NCBI GenBank assembly: GCA_963691655.1 | Contig: CAVNUY010000046.1 | Location: 124,001 to 188,000 of the forward strand | DNA: 64,000 nt | Source of the DNA: Toxonevra muliebris | Taxonomy: Eukaryota; Arthropoda; Insecta; Diptera; Pallopteridae | Direction of reading: 5' to 3' | Shown: positions 1 to 13,100 of the stretch, piece by piece | Position numbering within the stretch: position 1 is the first letter of the stretch | Layout of the letters: every line of letters begins with the position of its first letter | The notes under the pieces: generated by a model | The model's database searches: none | Told to the model about the DNA's origin: nothing | Seen by the model: only the letters and a program-made list of their open reading frames with translations | Program-made: the position numbers and the translations under genes

Positions 1-351
1 ATTTTAATTCCGAATTTTAATTCCGAATTTTAATTCCTAAGTTTAATTCCGAATTTTAGTTTCGAATTTTAATTTCGAATTTTAATTTCGAATTTTTATT
101 CCGAAATTAAATTTCGAATTTTAATTCCGAATTTTAATTCCGAATTTTAATTCCGAATTTTAATTCCGAATTTTAATTCCGAATTTTAATTCCGAATTTT
201 AATTCCGAATTTTAATTTCGAATTTTAATTTCGAATTTTAATTCCGAAATTTAATTTCGAATTTTAATTTCGAATTTTAATTTCGAATTTTAATTTCGAA
301 TTTCAATTTCGAATTTCTATTTCGAATTTTAATTCCGAATTTTAATTTCGA

Positions 352-2603
352 ATTTTAATTCCGAATTTTAAATCCGAATTTTAATTTCGAATTTTAATTT
401 CGAATTTTAATTTCGAAATTTAATTTCGAATTTTAATTTCGAATTTCAATTCCGAATTTTAATTCCGAATTTTAATTCCAAATTTTAATTCCTAATTTTA
501 ATTTCGAATTTTAATTTCGAATTTTAATTCCGAATTTTAATTCCGAATTTTAATTCCTAATTTTAATTCCGAATTTTAATTCCGAATTTTAATTTCGAAT
601 TTTAATTTCGAATTTCAATTTCGAATTTTAATTTCGAATTTTAATTCCGAAATTTAATTTCGAATTTTAATTTCGAATTTTAATTTCGAATTTCAATTTC
701 GAATTTTAATTTCGAATTTTAATTCCGAATTTTAATTTCGAATTTTAATTCCGAATTTTAATTCCGAATTTTAATTTCGAATATTAATTTCGAATTTCAA
801 TTTCGAATTTCAATTTCGAATTTTAATTCCGAATTTTAATTTCGAATTTTAATTTCGAATTTTAATTTCGAATTTTAATTTCGAATTTTAATTCCGAATT
901 TTAATTTCGAATTTTAATTCCGAATTTTAATTTCGAATTTTAATTTCGAATTTTAATTCCGAATTTAAATTTCGCATTTCAATTTCGAATTTCTATTTCG
1001 AATTTTAATTCCGAATTTTAATTTCGAATTTTAATTCCGAATTTTAAATCCGAATTTTAATTCCGAATTTTAATTTCGAATTTTAATTTCGAATTTTAAT
1101 TTCGAAATTTAATTTCGAATTTTAATTTCGAATTTCAATTTCGAATTTTAATTCCGAATTTTAATTTCGAATTTTAGTTCCGAATTTTAATTTCGAATTT
1201 TAATTTCGAATTTCAATTTCGAATTTTAATTTCGATTTTTAATTTCGAATTTTAATTTCGAATTTCAATTTCGAATTTTAATTCCGAATTTTAATTTCGA
1301 ATTTTAGTTCCGAATATTAATTTCGAATTTTAATTTCGAATTTCAATTTCGAATTTAAATTTCGAATTTCAATTTCGAATTTAAATTTCGAATTTCAATT
1401 TCGAATTTCAATTTCGAATTTTATTTTCGATTTTTAATTCCGAATTTTAATTCCGAATTTTAATTCCGAATTTTAATTCCGAATTTTAATTCCGAATTTT
1501 AATTCCGAATTTTAATTCCGAATTTTAATTCCGAATTTTAATTCCGAATTTTAATTCCGAATTTTAATTTCGAATTTAAATTTCGAATTTTAATTTCGAA
1601 TTTTAATTCCGAATTTTAATTTCGAATTTTAATTCCGAATTTTAATTTCGAATTTTAATTTCGAATTTTAATTCCGAATTTTAATTTCGAATTTCAATTT
1701 CGAATTTTAATTCCGAAATTTAATTTCGAATTTTAATTTCGAATTTTAATTTCGAATTTCAATTTCGAATTTTAATTTCGAATTTTAATTCCGAATTTTA
1801 ATTTCGAATTTTAATTTCGAATTTTAATTCCGAATTTTAATTTCGAATTTTAGTTCCGAATATTAATTTCGAATTTTAATTTCGAATTTCAATTTCGAAT
1901 TTAAATTTCGAATTTCAATTTCGAATTTAAATTTCGAATTTCAATTTCGAATTTCAATTTCGAATTTTATTTTCGATTTTTAATTCCGAATTTTAATTCC
2001 GAATTTTAATTCCGAATTTTAATTCCGAATTTTAATTCCGAATTTTAATTCCGAATTTTAATTCCGAATTTTAAATCCGAATTTTAATTTCGAATTTTAA
2101 TTTCGAATTTTAATTTCGAAATTTAATTTCGAATTTTAATTTCGAATTTCAATTCCGAATTTTAATTCCGAATTTTAATTTCGAATTTTAATTCCTAATT
2201 TTAATTTCGAATTTTAATTTCGAATTTTAATTCCGAATTTTAATTCCGAATTTTAATTCCTAATTTTAATTCCGAATTTTAATTCCGAATTTTAATTTCG
2301 AATTTTAATTTCGAATTTCAATTTCGAATTTTAATTTCGAATTTTAATTCCGAAATTTAATTTCGAATTTTAATTTCGAATTTTAATTTCGAATTTCAAT
2401 TTCGAATTTTAATTTCGAATTTTAATTCCGAATTTTAATTTCGAATTTTAATTCCGAATTTTAATTCCGAATTTTAATTTCGAATATTAATTTCGAATTT
2501 CAATTTCGAATTTCAATTTCGAATTTTAATTCCGAATTTTAATTTCGAATTTTAATTTCGAATTTTAATTTCGAATTTTAATTTCGAATTTTAATTCCGA
2601 ATT
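352..2603 (+). repeat. Duplicated segment pair, offset 1703 bp (352-900 and 2055-2603)
   Basis: Units 352-900 and 2055-2603 have the same order of variant units at an offset of 131 repeat units. The shared landmarks checked are AAATCCG (370/2073), the CCT-ended unit (491/2194), the CCG unit followed by AAATTTAA (649/2352) and ATATTA (781/2484). The one difference I noted is a unit ending CCA near 480 against TCG near 2183. Matching breaks at about 350/2053 and again at 909/2612. Landmarks were compared, not every base. Confidence 0.8.
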
Positions 2604-3254
2604 TTAAATCCGAATTTTAATTCCGAATTTTAATTTCGAATTTTAATTTCGAATTTTAATTTCGAAATTTAATTTCGAATTTTAATTTCGAATTTCAATT
2701 TCGAATTTTAATTCCGAATTTTAATTTCGAATTTTAGTTCCGAATTTTAATTTCGAATTTTAATTTCGAATTTCAATTTCGAATTTTAATTTCGATTTTT
2801 AATTTCGAATTTTAATTTCGAATTTCAATTTCGAATTTTAATTCCGAATTTTAATTTCGAATTTTAGTTCCGAATATTAATTTCGAATTTTAATTTCGAA
2901 TTTCAATTTCGAATTTAAATTTCGAATTTCAATTTCGAATTTAAATTTCGAATTTCAATTTCGAATTTCAATTTCGAATTTTATTTTCGATTTTTAATTC
3001 CGAATTTTAATTCCGAATTTTAATTCCGAATTTTAATTCCGAATTTTAATTCCGAATTTTAATTCCGAATTTTAATTCCGAATTTTAATTCCGAATTTTA
3101 ATTCCGAATTTTAATTCCGAATTTTAATTTCGAATTTAAATTTCGAATTTTAATTTCGAATTTTAATTCCGAATTTTAATTTCGAATTTTAATTCCGAAT
3201 TTTAATTTCGAATTTTAATTTCGAATTTTAATTCCGAATTTTAATTTCGAATTT
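1012..3254 (+). repeat. Identical 683-bp segment pair, offset 1560 bp (1012-1694 and 2572-3254)
   Basis: Line-by-line comparison found 1012-1694 and 2572-3254 identical, offset exactly 120 units. The first mismatches are C/T at 1011/2571 on the left and C/T at 1695/3255 on the right. The segment includes one AAATCCG unit, two AGTTCCG units, the rare ATTTTTAATTTCG unit, alternating TTCAA and TTAAA units, and a run of ten consecutive CCG units. Identity over about 52 units with so many variants indicates a recent segmental copy. Reads spanning both copies would exclude an assembly duplication. Confidence 0.88.
1274..2069 (+). repeat. Duplicated segment pair, offset 546 bp (about 1274-1523 and 1820-2069)
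   Basis: About 250 bp around 1315 recurs 42 units downstream. The shared order is a CCG unit, a TTTCG unit, AGTTCCG, AATATTAATTTCG, alternating TTCAA and TTAAA units, ATTTTCG, CGATTTTTAATTCCG and a CCG run. The left limit is a TTCAATTTCG unit (ending 1273) facing a plain TTTCG unit (ending 1819). The right limit is where the CCG run is cut at 2073 by an AAATCCG unit. The second run is also joined there to the 1703-offset segment, so this is probably a recombination junction. Confidence 0.7.
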
Positions 3255-4194
3255 TAATTTCGAGTTTCAATTTCGAATTTTAATTTCGAATTTTAATTTC
3301 GAATTTTAATTTCGAATTTTAATTTCGAATTTTAATTTCGAATTTCAATTTCGAATTTCAATTTCGAATTTTAATTTCGAATTTTAATTCCGAATTTTAA
3401 TTCCGAATTTTAATTCCGAATTTTAATTCCGAATTTTAATTCCGAATTTTAATTCCGAATTTTAATTTCGAATTGCAATTTCGAATTTTAATTTCGAATT
3501 TTAATTTCGAATTTTAATTCCGAATTTTAATTTCGAATTTTAATTCCGAATTTTAATTCCGAATTTTAATTCAGAATTTTAATTCCGAATTTTAATTTCG
3601 AATTTTAATTTCGAATTTTAATTTCGAATTTCAATTTCGAATTTTATTTTCGAATTTTAATTCCGAATTTTAATTTCGAATTTTAATTTCGAATTTTAAT
3701 TTCGAATTTTAATTCCGAATTTTAATTTCGAATTTTAATTCCGAATTTTAATTTCGAATTTCAATTTCGAATTTTATTTTCGATTTTTAATTCCGAATTT
3801 TAATTCCGAATTTTAATTCCGAATTTTAATTCCGAATTTTAATTCCAAATTTTAATTCCGAATTTTAATTTCGAATTTTAATTTCGAATTTCAATTTCGA
3901 ATTTTATTTTCGAATTTTAATTCCGAATTTTAATTTCGAATTTTAATTCCGAATTTTAATTCCGAATTTTAATTCCGAATTTTAATTCCGAATTTTAATT
4001 TCGAATTTCAATTTCGAATTTTAATTTCGAATTTTAATTCCGAATTTCAATTTCGAATTTTAATTCCGAATTTTAATTTCGAATTTTAATTTCGAATTTT
4101 AATTCCGAATTTTAATTTCGAATTTTAATTTCGAATTTCAATTTCGAATTTTAATTTAGAATTTTAATTTCGAATTTTAATTTCGAATTTTAAT
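2988..4194 (+). repeat. Segment matching 14707-15991
   Basis: Gene-free array matching 14707-15991. Shared landmarks are CGATTTTTAATTCCG (2988/14707), AATTGCAATTTCG (3471/15190), the TTCAG unit (3572/15382) and the TTAGAG unit at the end (4195/15992). Offsets drift from 11719 to 11810 and then 11797 bp, so whole units were gained or lost between the copies. A private change is CGAGTTTCAA near 3263, where the other copy has CGAATTTCAA. It forms the left end of the first superrepeat of about 12 kb. Confidence 0.75.
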
Positions 4195-7100
4195 TTAGAG
4201 TTTAAATTCCGAATTTTAATTTCGAATTTCAATTTCGAATTTCAATTTCGAATTTTAATTTCGAATTTTAATTCCGAATTTTAATTCCGAATTTTAATTC
4301 CGAATTTTAATTCCGAATTTTAATTTCGAATTTTAATTTCGAATTTTAATTTCGAATTTCAATTTCGAATTTTAATTTCGAATTTCAATTTCGAATTTTA
4401 ATTCCGAATTTTAATTTCGAATTTTAATTTCGAATTTTAATTTCGAATTTTAATTTCGAATTTTATTTTCGAATTTTAATTCCGAATTTTAATTTCGAAT
4501 TTTAATTCCGAATTTTTATTCCGAATTTTAATTCCGAATTTTAATTCCGAATTTTAATTTCGAATTTCAATTTCGAATTTTAATTTCGAATTTCAATTTC
4601 GAATTTTAATTCCGAATTTTAATTTCGAATTTTAATTTCGAATTTTAATTCCGAATTTTAATTTCGAATTTTAATTCCGAATTTTAATTCCGAATTTTAA
4701 TTCCGAATTTTAATTCCGAATTTTAATTCCGAATTTTAATTCCGAATTTTAATTCCGAATTTTAATTCTGAATTTTAATTCCGAATTTCAATTTCGAATT
4801 TTAATTTCGAATTTTAATTCCGAATTTTCATTTCGAATTTAAATTCCGAATTTTAATTTCGAATTTTAATTTCGAATTTTAATTCCGAATTTTAATTTCG
4901 AATTTTAATTTCGAATTTCAATTTCGAATTTTAATTTCGAATTTTAATTCCGAATTTTAAATTCGAATTTCAATTTCGAATTTTAATTTCGAATTTTAAT
5001 TCCGAATTTTAATTCCGAATTTTAATTTCGAATTTCAATTTCGAATTTTAATTTCGAATTTTAATTTCGAATTTTAATTCCGAATTTTAATTTCGAATTT
5101 TAATTTCGAATTTCAATTTCGAATTTTAATTTCGAATTTTAATTCCGAATTTTAATTTCGAATTTTAATTTCGAATTTTAATTCCGAATTTTAATTCCGA
5201 ATTTTAATTTCGAATTTTAATTCCGAATTTTAATTTCGAATTTTAATTTCGAATTTTAATTCCGAATTTTAATTTCGAATTTCAATTTCGAATTTTAATT
5301 TCGGATTTCAATTTCGAATTTTAATTCCGAATTTTAATTTCGAATTTTAGTTCCGAATTTTAATTTCGAATTTTAATTTCTAATTTTAATTTCGAATTTT
5401 AATTTCGAATTTTAATTTCGAATTTCAATTTCGAATTTTAATTTCGAATTTTAATTCCGAATTTTAATTTCGAATTTCAATTTCGAATTTTAATTTCGAA
5501 TTTTAATTTAGAATTTCAATTTCGAATTTCAATTTCGAATTTTAATTTCGAATTTTAATTTCGAATTTTAATTTCGAATTTTAATTTCGAATTTTAATTT
5601 CGAATTTTAATTTCGAATTTTAATTTCGAATTTCAATTTCGAATTTCAATTTCGAATTTTAATTTCGAATTTTAATTTCGAATTTCAATTTCGAATTTCA
5701 ATTTCGAATTTTAATTCCGAATTTTAATTCCGAATTTTAATTTCGAATTTTTATTCCGAATTTTAATTTCGAATTTTAATTTCGAATTTAAATTTCGAAT
5801 TTCAATTTCGAATTTTAATTTCGAATTTCAATTTCGAATTTTAATTCCGAATTTTAATTTCGAATTTTAATTTCGAATTTTAATTTCGAATTTTAATTTC
5901 GAATTTTAATTTCGAATTTCAATTTCGAATTTTATTTTTGAAATTTAATTCCGAATTTTAATTTCGAATTTTAATTCCGAATTTTAATTTCGAATTTTAA
6001 TTTCGAATTTTAATTTCGAATTTTAATTTCGAATTTCAATTTCGAATTTCAATTTCGAATTTTAATTTCGAATTTTAATTTCGAATTTCAATTTCGAATT
6101 TCAATTTCGAATTTTAATTCCGAATTTTAATTCCGAATTTTAATTTCGAATTTTTATTCCGAATTTTAATTTCGAATTTTAATTTCGAATTTAAATTTCG
6201 AATTTCAATTTCGAATTTTAATTTCGAATTTCAATTTCGAATTTTAATTCCGAATTTTAATTTCGAATTTTAATTTCGAATTTTAATTTCGAATTTTAAT
6301 TTCGAATTTTAATTTCGAATTTCAATTTCGAATTTTATTTTTGAAATTTAATTCCGAATTTTAATTTCGAATTTTAATTCCGAATTTTAATTCCGAATTT
6401 TAATTCCGAATTTTAATTCCGAATTTTAATTCCGAATTTTAATTTCGAATTTCAATTCCGAATTTTATTTTCGAATTTTAATTCCGAATTTTAATTTCGA
6501 ATTTTAATTTCGAATTTTAATTTCGAATTTTAATTCCGAATTTTAATTTCGAATTTTAATTCCGAATTTTAATTCCGAATTTTAATTCCGAATTTTAATT
6601 CCGAATTTTAATTTCGAATTTTAATTTCGAATTTTAATTCCGAATTTTAATTCCGAATTTTAATTCCTAATTTTAATTCCGAATTTTAATTCCGAATTTT
6701 AATTTCGAATTTTAATTTCGAATTTCAATTTCGAATTTTAATTTCGAATTTTAATTCCGAAATTTAATTCCTAATTTTAATTCCGAGTTTTAATTCCGAA
6801 TTTTAATTTCGAATTTTAATTTCGAATTTCAATTTCGAATTTTAATTTCGAATTTTAATTCCGAAATTTAATTTCGAATTTTAATTTCGAATTTTAATTT
6901 CGAATTTCAATTTCGAATTTTAATTTCGAATTTTAATTTCGAATTTTAATTTCGAATTTCAATTTCGAATTTTATTTTCGAATTTTAATTCCGAATTTTA
7001 ATTTCGAATTTTAATTTCGAATTTTAATTCCGAATTTTAATTCCGAATTTTAATTTCGAATTTTAATTTCGAATTTTAATTTCGAATTTTAATTCCGAAT

Positions 7101-10100
7101 TTTAATTTCGAATTTTAATTCCGAATTTTAATTCCGAATTTTAATTCCGAATTTTAATTCCGAATTTTAATTTCGAATTTTAATTTCGAATTTTAATTCC
7201 GAATTTTAATTCCGAATTTTAATTCCGAATTTTAATTCCTAATTTTAATTCCGAATTTTAATTCCGAATTTTAATTTCGAATTTTAATTTCGAATTTCAA
7301 TTTCGAATCTTAATTTCGAATTTTAATTCCGAATTTTAATTCCGAATTTTAATTCCGAATTTTAATTCCGAATTTTAATTCCGAATTTTAATTCCGAATT
7401 TTAATTTCGAATTTTAATTTCGAATTTTAATTCCGAAATTTAATTTCGAATTTTAATTTCGAATTTTAATTTCGAATTTTAATTTCGAATTTTAATTCCG
7501 AATTTTAATTTCGAATTTTAATTCCGAATTTTAATTTCGAAACTTAATTTCGAATTTTAATTCCGAATTTTAATTCCGAATTTTAATTCCGAATTTTAAT
7601 TCCGAATTTTAATTCCGAATTTTAATTCCGAATTTTAATTTCGAATTTTTATTTCGAATTTTAATTCCGAATTTTAATTCCGAATTTTAATCCCAAATTT
7701 TAATTCCTAATTTTAATTTCGAATTTTAATTTCGAATTTTAATTCCGAATTTTAATTCCTAATTTTAATTCCGAATTTTAATTCCGAATTTTAATTTCGA
7801 ATTTTATTTTCGAATTTCAATTTCGAATTTTAATTTCGAATTTTAATTTCGAATTTTAATTTCGAATTTTAATTCCGAATTTTAATTTCGAATTTTAATT
7901 CCGAATTTTAATTTCGAATTTTAATTTCGAATTTTAATTCCGAATTTTAATTTCGAATTTCAATTTCGAATTTCTATTTCGAATTTTAATTCCGAATTTT
8001 AATTTCGAATTTTAATTCCGAATTTTAATTCCGAATTTTAATTCCGAATTTTAATTCCGAATTTTAATTCCGAATTTTAATTTCGAATTTTAATTTCGAA
8101 TTTTAATTTCGAAATTTAATTTCGAATTTTAATTTCGAATTTTAATTCCGAATTTTAATTTCGAATTTTAGTTCCGAATTTTAATTTCGAATTTTAATTC
8201 CGAATTTTAATTCCGAATTTTAATTCCGAATTTTAATTCCGAATTTTAATTTCGAATTTTAATTCCGAATTTTAATTCCGAATTTTAATTCCGAATTTTA
8301 ATCCCAAATTTTAATTCCTAATTTTAATTTCGAATTTTAATTTCGAATTTTAATTTCGAATTTTAATTCCGAAATTTAATTTCGAATTTTAATTTCGAAT
8401 TTTAATTTCGAATTTTAATTCCGAAATTTAATTTCGAATTTTAATTTCGAATTTTAATTTCGAATTTCAATTTCGAATTTTAATTTCGAATTTTAATTCC
8501 GAATTTTAATTTCGAATTTTAATTCCGAATTTTAATTCCGAATTTTAATTCCGAATTTTAATTTCGAATTTTAATTCCGAATTTTAATTCCTAATTTTAA
8601 TTCCGAATTTTAATTCCGAATTTTAATTTCGAATTTTAATTTCGAATTTCAATTTCGAATTTTAATTTCGAATTTTAATTCCGAAATTTAATTTCGAATT
8701 TTAATTTCGAATTTTAATTTCGAATTTCAATTTCGAATTTTAATTTCGAATTTTAATTCCGAATTTTAATTTCGAATTTTAATTCCGAATTTTAATTCCG
8801 AATTTTAATTTCGAATCTTAATTTCGAATTTCAATTTCGAATTTCAATTTCGAATTTTAATTCCGAATTTTAATTTCGAATTTTAATTCCGAATTTTAAT
8901 TTCGAATTTTAATTCCGAATTTTAATTCCGAATTTTAATTTCGAATTTTAATTTCGAATTTTAATTTCGAAATTTAATTTCGAATTTTAATTTCGAATTT
9001 TAATTCCGAATTTTAATTTCGAATTTTAGTTCCGAATTTTAATTTCGAATTTTAATTTCGAATTTTAATTCCGAATTTTAATTTCGAATTTTAGTTTCGA
9101 AATTTAATTTCGAATTTTAATTTCGAATTTTAATTCCGAATTTTAATTTCGAATTTTAATTTCGAATTTTAATTTCGAATTTTAATTTCGAATTTTAATT
9201 CCGAATTTTAATTCCGAATTTTAATTTCGAATTTTAATTTCGAATTTTAATTTCGAATTTTAATTCCGAATTTTAATTTCGAATTTTAATTTCGAATTTT
9301 AATTCCGAATTTTAATTTCGAATTTTAATTTCGAAATTTAATTCCGAATTTTAATTCCGAATTTTAATTCCGAATTTTAATTCCGAATTTTAATTCCGAA
9401 TTTTAATTTCGAATTTCAATTTCGAATTTTAATTCCGAATTTTAATTTCGAATTTTAATTTCGAATTTTAATTTCGAATTTTAATTTCGAATTTTAATTC
9501 CGAATTTTAATTTCGAATTTTAATTCCGAATTTTAATTTCGAATTTTAATTTCGAATTTTAATTCCGAATTTTAATTTCGAATTTCAATTTCGAATTTCT
9601 ATTTCGAATTTTAATTCCGAATTTTAATTTCGAATTTTAATTCCGAATTTTAATTCCGAATTTTAATTCCGAATTTTAATTTCGAATTTTAATTTCGAAT
9701 TTTAATTTCGAAATTTAATTTCGAATTTTAATTTCGAATTTTAATTCCGAATTTTAATTTCGAATTTTAGTTCCGAATTTTAATTTCGAATTTTAATTTC
9801 GAATTTCAATTTCGAATTTTATTTTCGAATTTTAATTCCGAATTTTAATTTCGAATTTTAATTCCGAATTTTAATTCCGAATTTTAATTCGGAATTTTAA
9901 TTCCGAATTTTAATTCCGAATTTTAATTTCGAATTTTAATTTCGAATTTCAATTTCGAATTTTAATTTCGAATTTTAATTCCGAATTTTAATTTCGAATT
10001 TTAATTCCGAATTTTAATTTCGAATTTTAATTTCGAATTTTAATTCCGAATTTTAATTTCGAATTTTAATTTCGAATTTCAATTTCGAATTTTAATTTAG

Positions 10101-10135
10101 AATTTTAATTTCGAATTTTAATTTCGAATTTTAAT
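4195..10135 (+). repeat. Higher-order repeat A1 (5941 bp, 457 units)
   Basis: This runs from the first TTAGAG unit, followed by TTTAAATTCCG, to the next one. It is 457 units exactly with no length-variant unit. Landmarks are TTCTG near 4768, a 403-bp tandem duplication, units ending CCT, AATCCCAAA at 7689 and 8300, AAACTTAATTTCG at 7540, AATTTCTATTTCG near 9598 and the TTCGG unit at 9891. A2 (15992-22153) repeats this order at offsets of 11745-12018 bp. A and B share their first part after TTAGAG, but A lacks the AATCTCG unit and has two AATCCCAAA units where B has one. The start is a convenience, since a tandem HOR has no natural start. Confidence 0.8.
5578..6392 (+). repeat. 403-bp tandem duplication in A1
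   Basis: Unit order in 5578-5989 recurs at 5981-6392, offset 31 units. Both copies contain paired TTCAATTTCG units, two CCG units, the AATTTTTATTCCG-type unit, TTAAATTTCG, and the rare TTTTTG followed by AAATTTAATTCCG (G at 5940 and 6343). Matching fails at the CCG/TTTCG difference 5979/5576 on the left and at 5992/6395 on the right. HOR A2 carries the same duplication (TTTTTG at 17685 and 18088), so it predates the A1/A2 split. B copies have a single TTTTTG unit. Confidence 0.85.
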
Positions 10136-13100
10136 TTAGAGTTTAAATTCCGAATTTTAATTTCGAATTTCAATTTCGAATTTCAATTTCGAATTTTAAT
10201 TTCGAATTTTAATTCCGAATTTTAATTCCGAATTTTAATTCCGAATTTTAATTCCGAATTTTAATTTCGAATTTTAATTTCGAATTTTAATTTCGAATTT
10301 CAATTTCGAATTTTAATTTCGAATTTCAATTTCGAATTTTAATTCCGAATTTTAATTTCGAATTTTAATTTCGAATTTTAATTTCGAATTTTAATTTCGA
10401 ATTTTATTTTCGAATTTTAATTCCGAATTTTAATTTCGAATTTTAATTCCGAATTTTTATTCCGAATTTTAATTCCGAATTTTAATTCCGAATTTTAATT
10501 TCGAATTTCAATTTCGAATTTTAATTTCGAATTTTAATTTCGAATTTTAATTTCGAATTTCAATTTCGAATTTTATTTTCGAATTTAAATTCCGAATTTT
10601 AATTTCGAATTTTAATTCCGAATCTTAATTCCGAATTTTAATTCCGAATTTTAATTCTGAATTTTAATTTCGAATTTCAATTTCGAATTTTAATTTCGAA
10701 TTTAAATTCCGAATTTTAATTTCGAATTTTAATTCCGAATTTTAATTTCGAATTTTAATTTCGAATTTCAATTTCGAATTTTAATTTCGAATTTTAATTC
10801 CGAATTTTAATTTCGAATTTCAATTTCGAATTTTAATTTCGAATTTTAATTCCGAATTTTAATTCCGAATTTTAATTTCGAATTTCAATTTCGAATTTTA
10901 ATTTCGAATTTTAATTTCGAATTTTAATTCCGAATTTTAATTTCGAATTTTAGTTCCGAATTTTATTTTCGAATTTTAATTTCGAATTTTAATTTCGAAT
11001 TTTAATTTCGAATTTTAATTCCGAATTTTAATTCCGAATTTTAATTTCGAATTTTAATTTCGAATTTCAATTTCGAATTTTAATTTCGAATTTTAATTCC
11101 GAATTTTAATTTCGAATTTCAATTTCGAATTTTAATTTCGGATTTCAATTTCGAATTTTAATTCCGAATTTTAATTTCGAATTTTAGTTCCGAATTTTAA
11201 TTTCGAATTTTAATTTCGAATTTTAATTTCGAATTTTAATTTCGAATTTTAATTTCGAATTTCAATTTCGAATTTTAATTTCGAATTTTAATTCCGAATT
11301 TTAATTTCGAATTTTAATTTCGAATTTTAATTTCGAATTTTAATTTCGAATTTCAATTTCGAATTTTAATTTCGAATTTTAATTTCGAATTTTAATTTCG
11401 AATTTTAATTTCGAATTTTAATTTCGAATTTTAATCTCGAATTTTAATTTCGAATTTCAATTTCGAATTTCAATTTCGAATTTTAATTTCGAATTTTAAT
11501 TTCGAATTTCAATTTCGAATTTCAATTTCAAATTTTAATTCCGAATTTTAATTCCGAATTTTAATTTCGAATTTTAATTCCGAATTTTAATTTCGAATTT
11601 TAATTTCGAATTTAAATTTCGAATTTCAATTTCGAATTTTAATTTCGAATTTTAATTTCGAATTTTAATTTCGAATTTTAATTTCGAATTTCAATTTCGA
11701 ATTTTATTTTTGAAATTTAATTCCGAATTTTAATTTCGAATTTTAATTCCGAATTTTAATTCCGAATTTTAATTCCGAATTTTAATTCCGAATTTTAATT
11801 CCGAATTTTAATTTCGAATTTCAATTCCGAATTTTATTTTCGAATTTTAATTCCGAATTTTAATTTCGAATTTTAATTCAGAATTTTAATTCCGAATTTT
11901 AATTCCGAATTTTAATTCCGAATTTTAATTCCGAATTTTAATTTCGAATTTTAATTTCCAATTTTAATTTCGAATATTAATTTCGAATTTTAATTCCGAA
12001 ATTTAATTTCGAATTTTAATTCCGAATTTTAATTCCGAATTTTAATTCCGAATTTTAATTCCGAATTTTAATTTCGAACTTTAATTTCGAATTTTAATTC
12101 CGAAATTTAATTTCGAATTTTAATTTCGAATTTTAATTTCGAATTTTAATTTCGAATTTTAATTCCGAATTTTAATTTCGAATTTTAATTCCGAATTTTA
12201 ATTTCGAATCTTAATTTCGAATTTTAATTCCGAATTTTAATTCCGAATTTTAATTCCGAATTTTAATTCCGAATTTTAATTCCGAATTTTAATTCCGAAT
12301 TTTAATTCCGAATTTTAATTCCGAATTTTAATTCCGAATTTTAATTTCGAATTTTACTTCCGAATTTTAATTCCGAATTTTAATTCCGAATTTTAATCCC
12401 AAATTTTAATTCCTAATTTTAATTTCGAATTTTAATTTCGAATTTTAATTCCGAATTTTAATTTCGAATTTTAATTCCGAATTTTAATTCCGAATTTTAA
12501 TTCCTAATTTTAATTCCGAATTTTAATTCCGAATTTTAATTTCGAATTTTAATTTCGAATTTCAATTTCGAATTTTAATTTCGAATTTTAATTCCGAAAT
12601 TTAATTTCGAATTTTAATTTCGAATTTTAATTTCGAATTTCAATTTCGAATTTTAATTTCGAATTTTAATTCCGAATTTTAATTTCGAATTTTAATTTCG
12701 AATTTCAATTTCGAATTTAAATTTCGAATTTCAATTTCGAATTTCAACTTCGAATTTTATTTTCGATTTTTAATTCCGAATTTTAATTCCGAATTTTAAT
12801 TCCGAATTTTAATTCCGAATTTTAATTCCGAATTTTAATTCCGAATTTTAATTCCGAATTTTAATTCCGAATTTTAATTCCGAATTTTAATTTCGAATTT
12901 CAATTTCGAATTTTAATTTCGAATTTTAATTCCGAATTTTAATTTCGAATTTTAATTTCGAATTTTAATTCCGAATTTTAATTCCGAATTTTAATTCCAA
13001 ATTTTAATTCCGAATTTTAATTTCGAATATTAATTTCGAATTTTAATTCCGAAATTTAATTTCGAATTTTAATTCAGAATTTTAATTCCGAATTTTAATT

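Larger units (their letters stand above)
1..2987 (+). repeat. Left block of the satellite with local kilobase duplications
   Basis: Gene-free array. It is distinguished by AATTTTAAATCCG units (AAATCCG at 370, 1046, 2073 and 2606), AATATTAATTTCG units (e.g. 781, 1315, 1861, 2484), AATTTTAGTTCCG units, and the junction CGATTTTTAATTCCG at 1428, 1974 and 2988. The block is made of segments duplicated at offsets of 546, 1560 and 1703 bp, all exact multiples of 13. From 2988 rightward the sequence instead matches 14707 onward at an offset of 11719 bp, so I end the block there. The true edge is soft, because landmark-poor units are shared by all domains. Confidence 0.75.
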
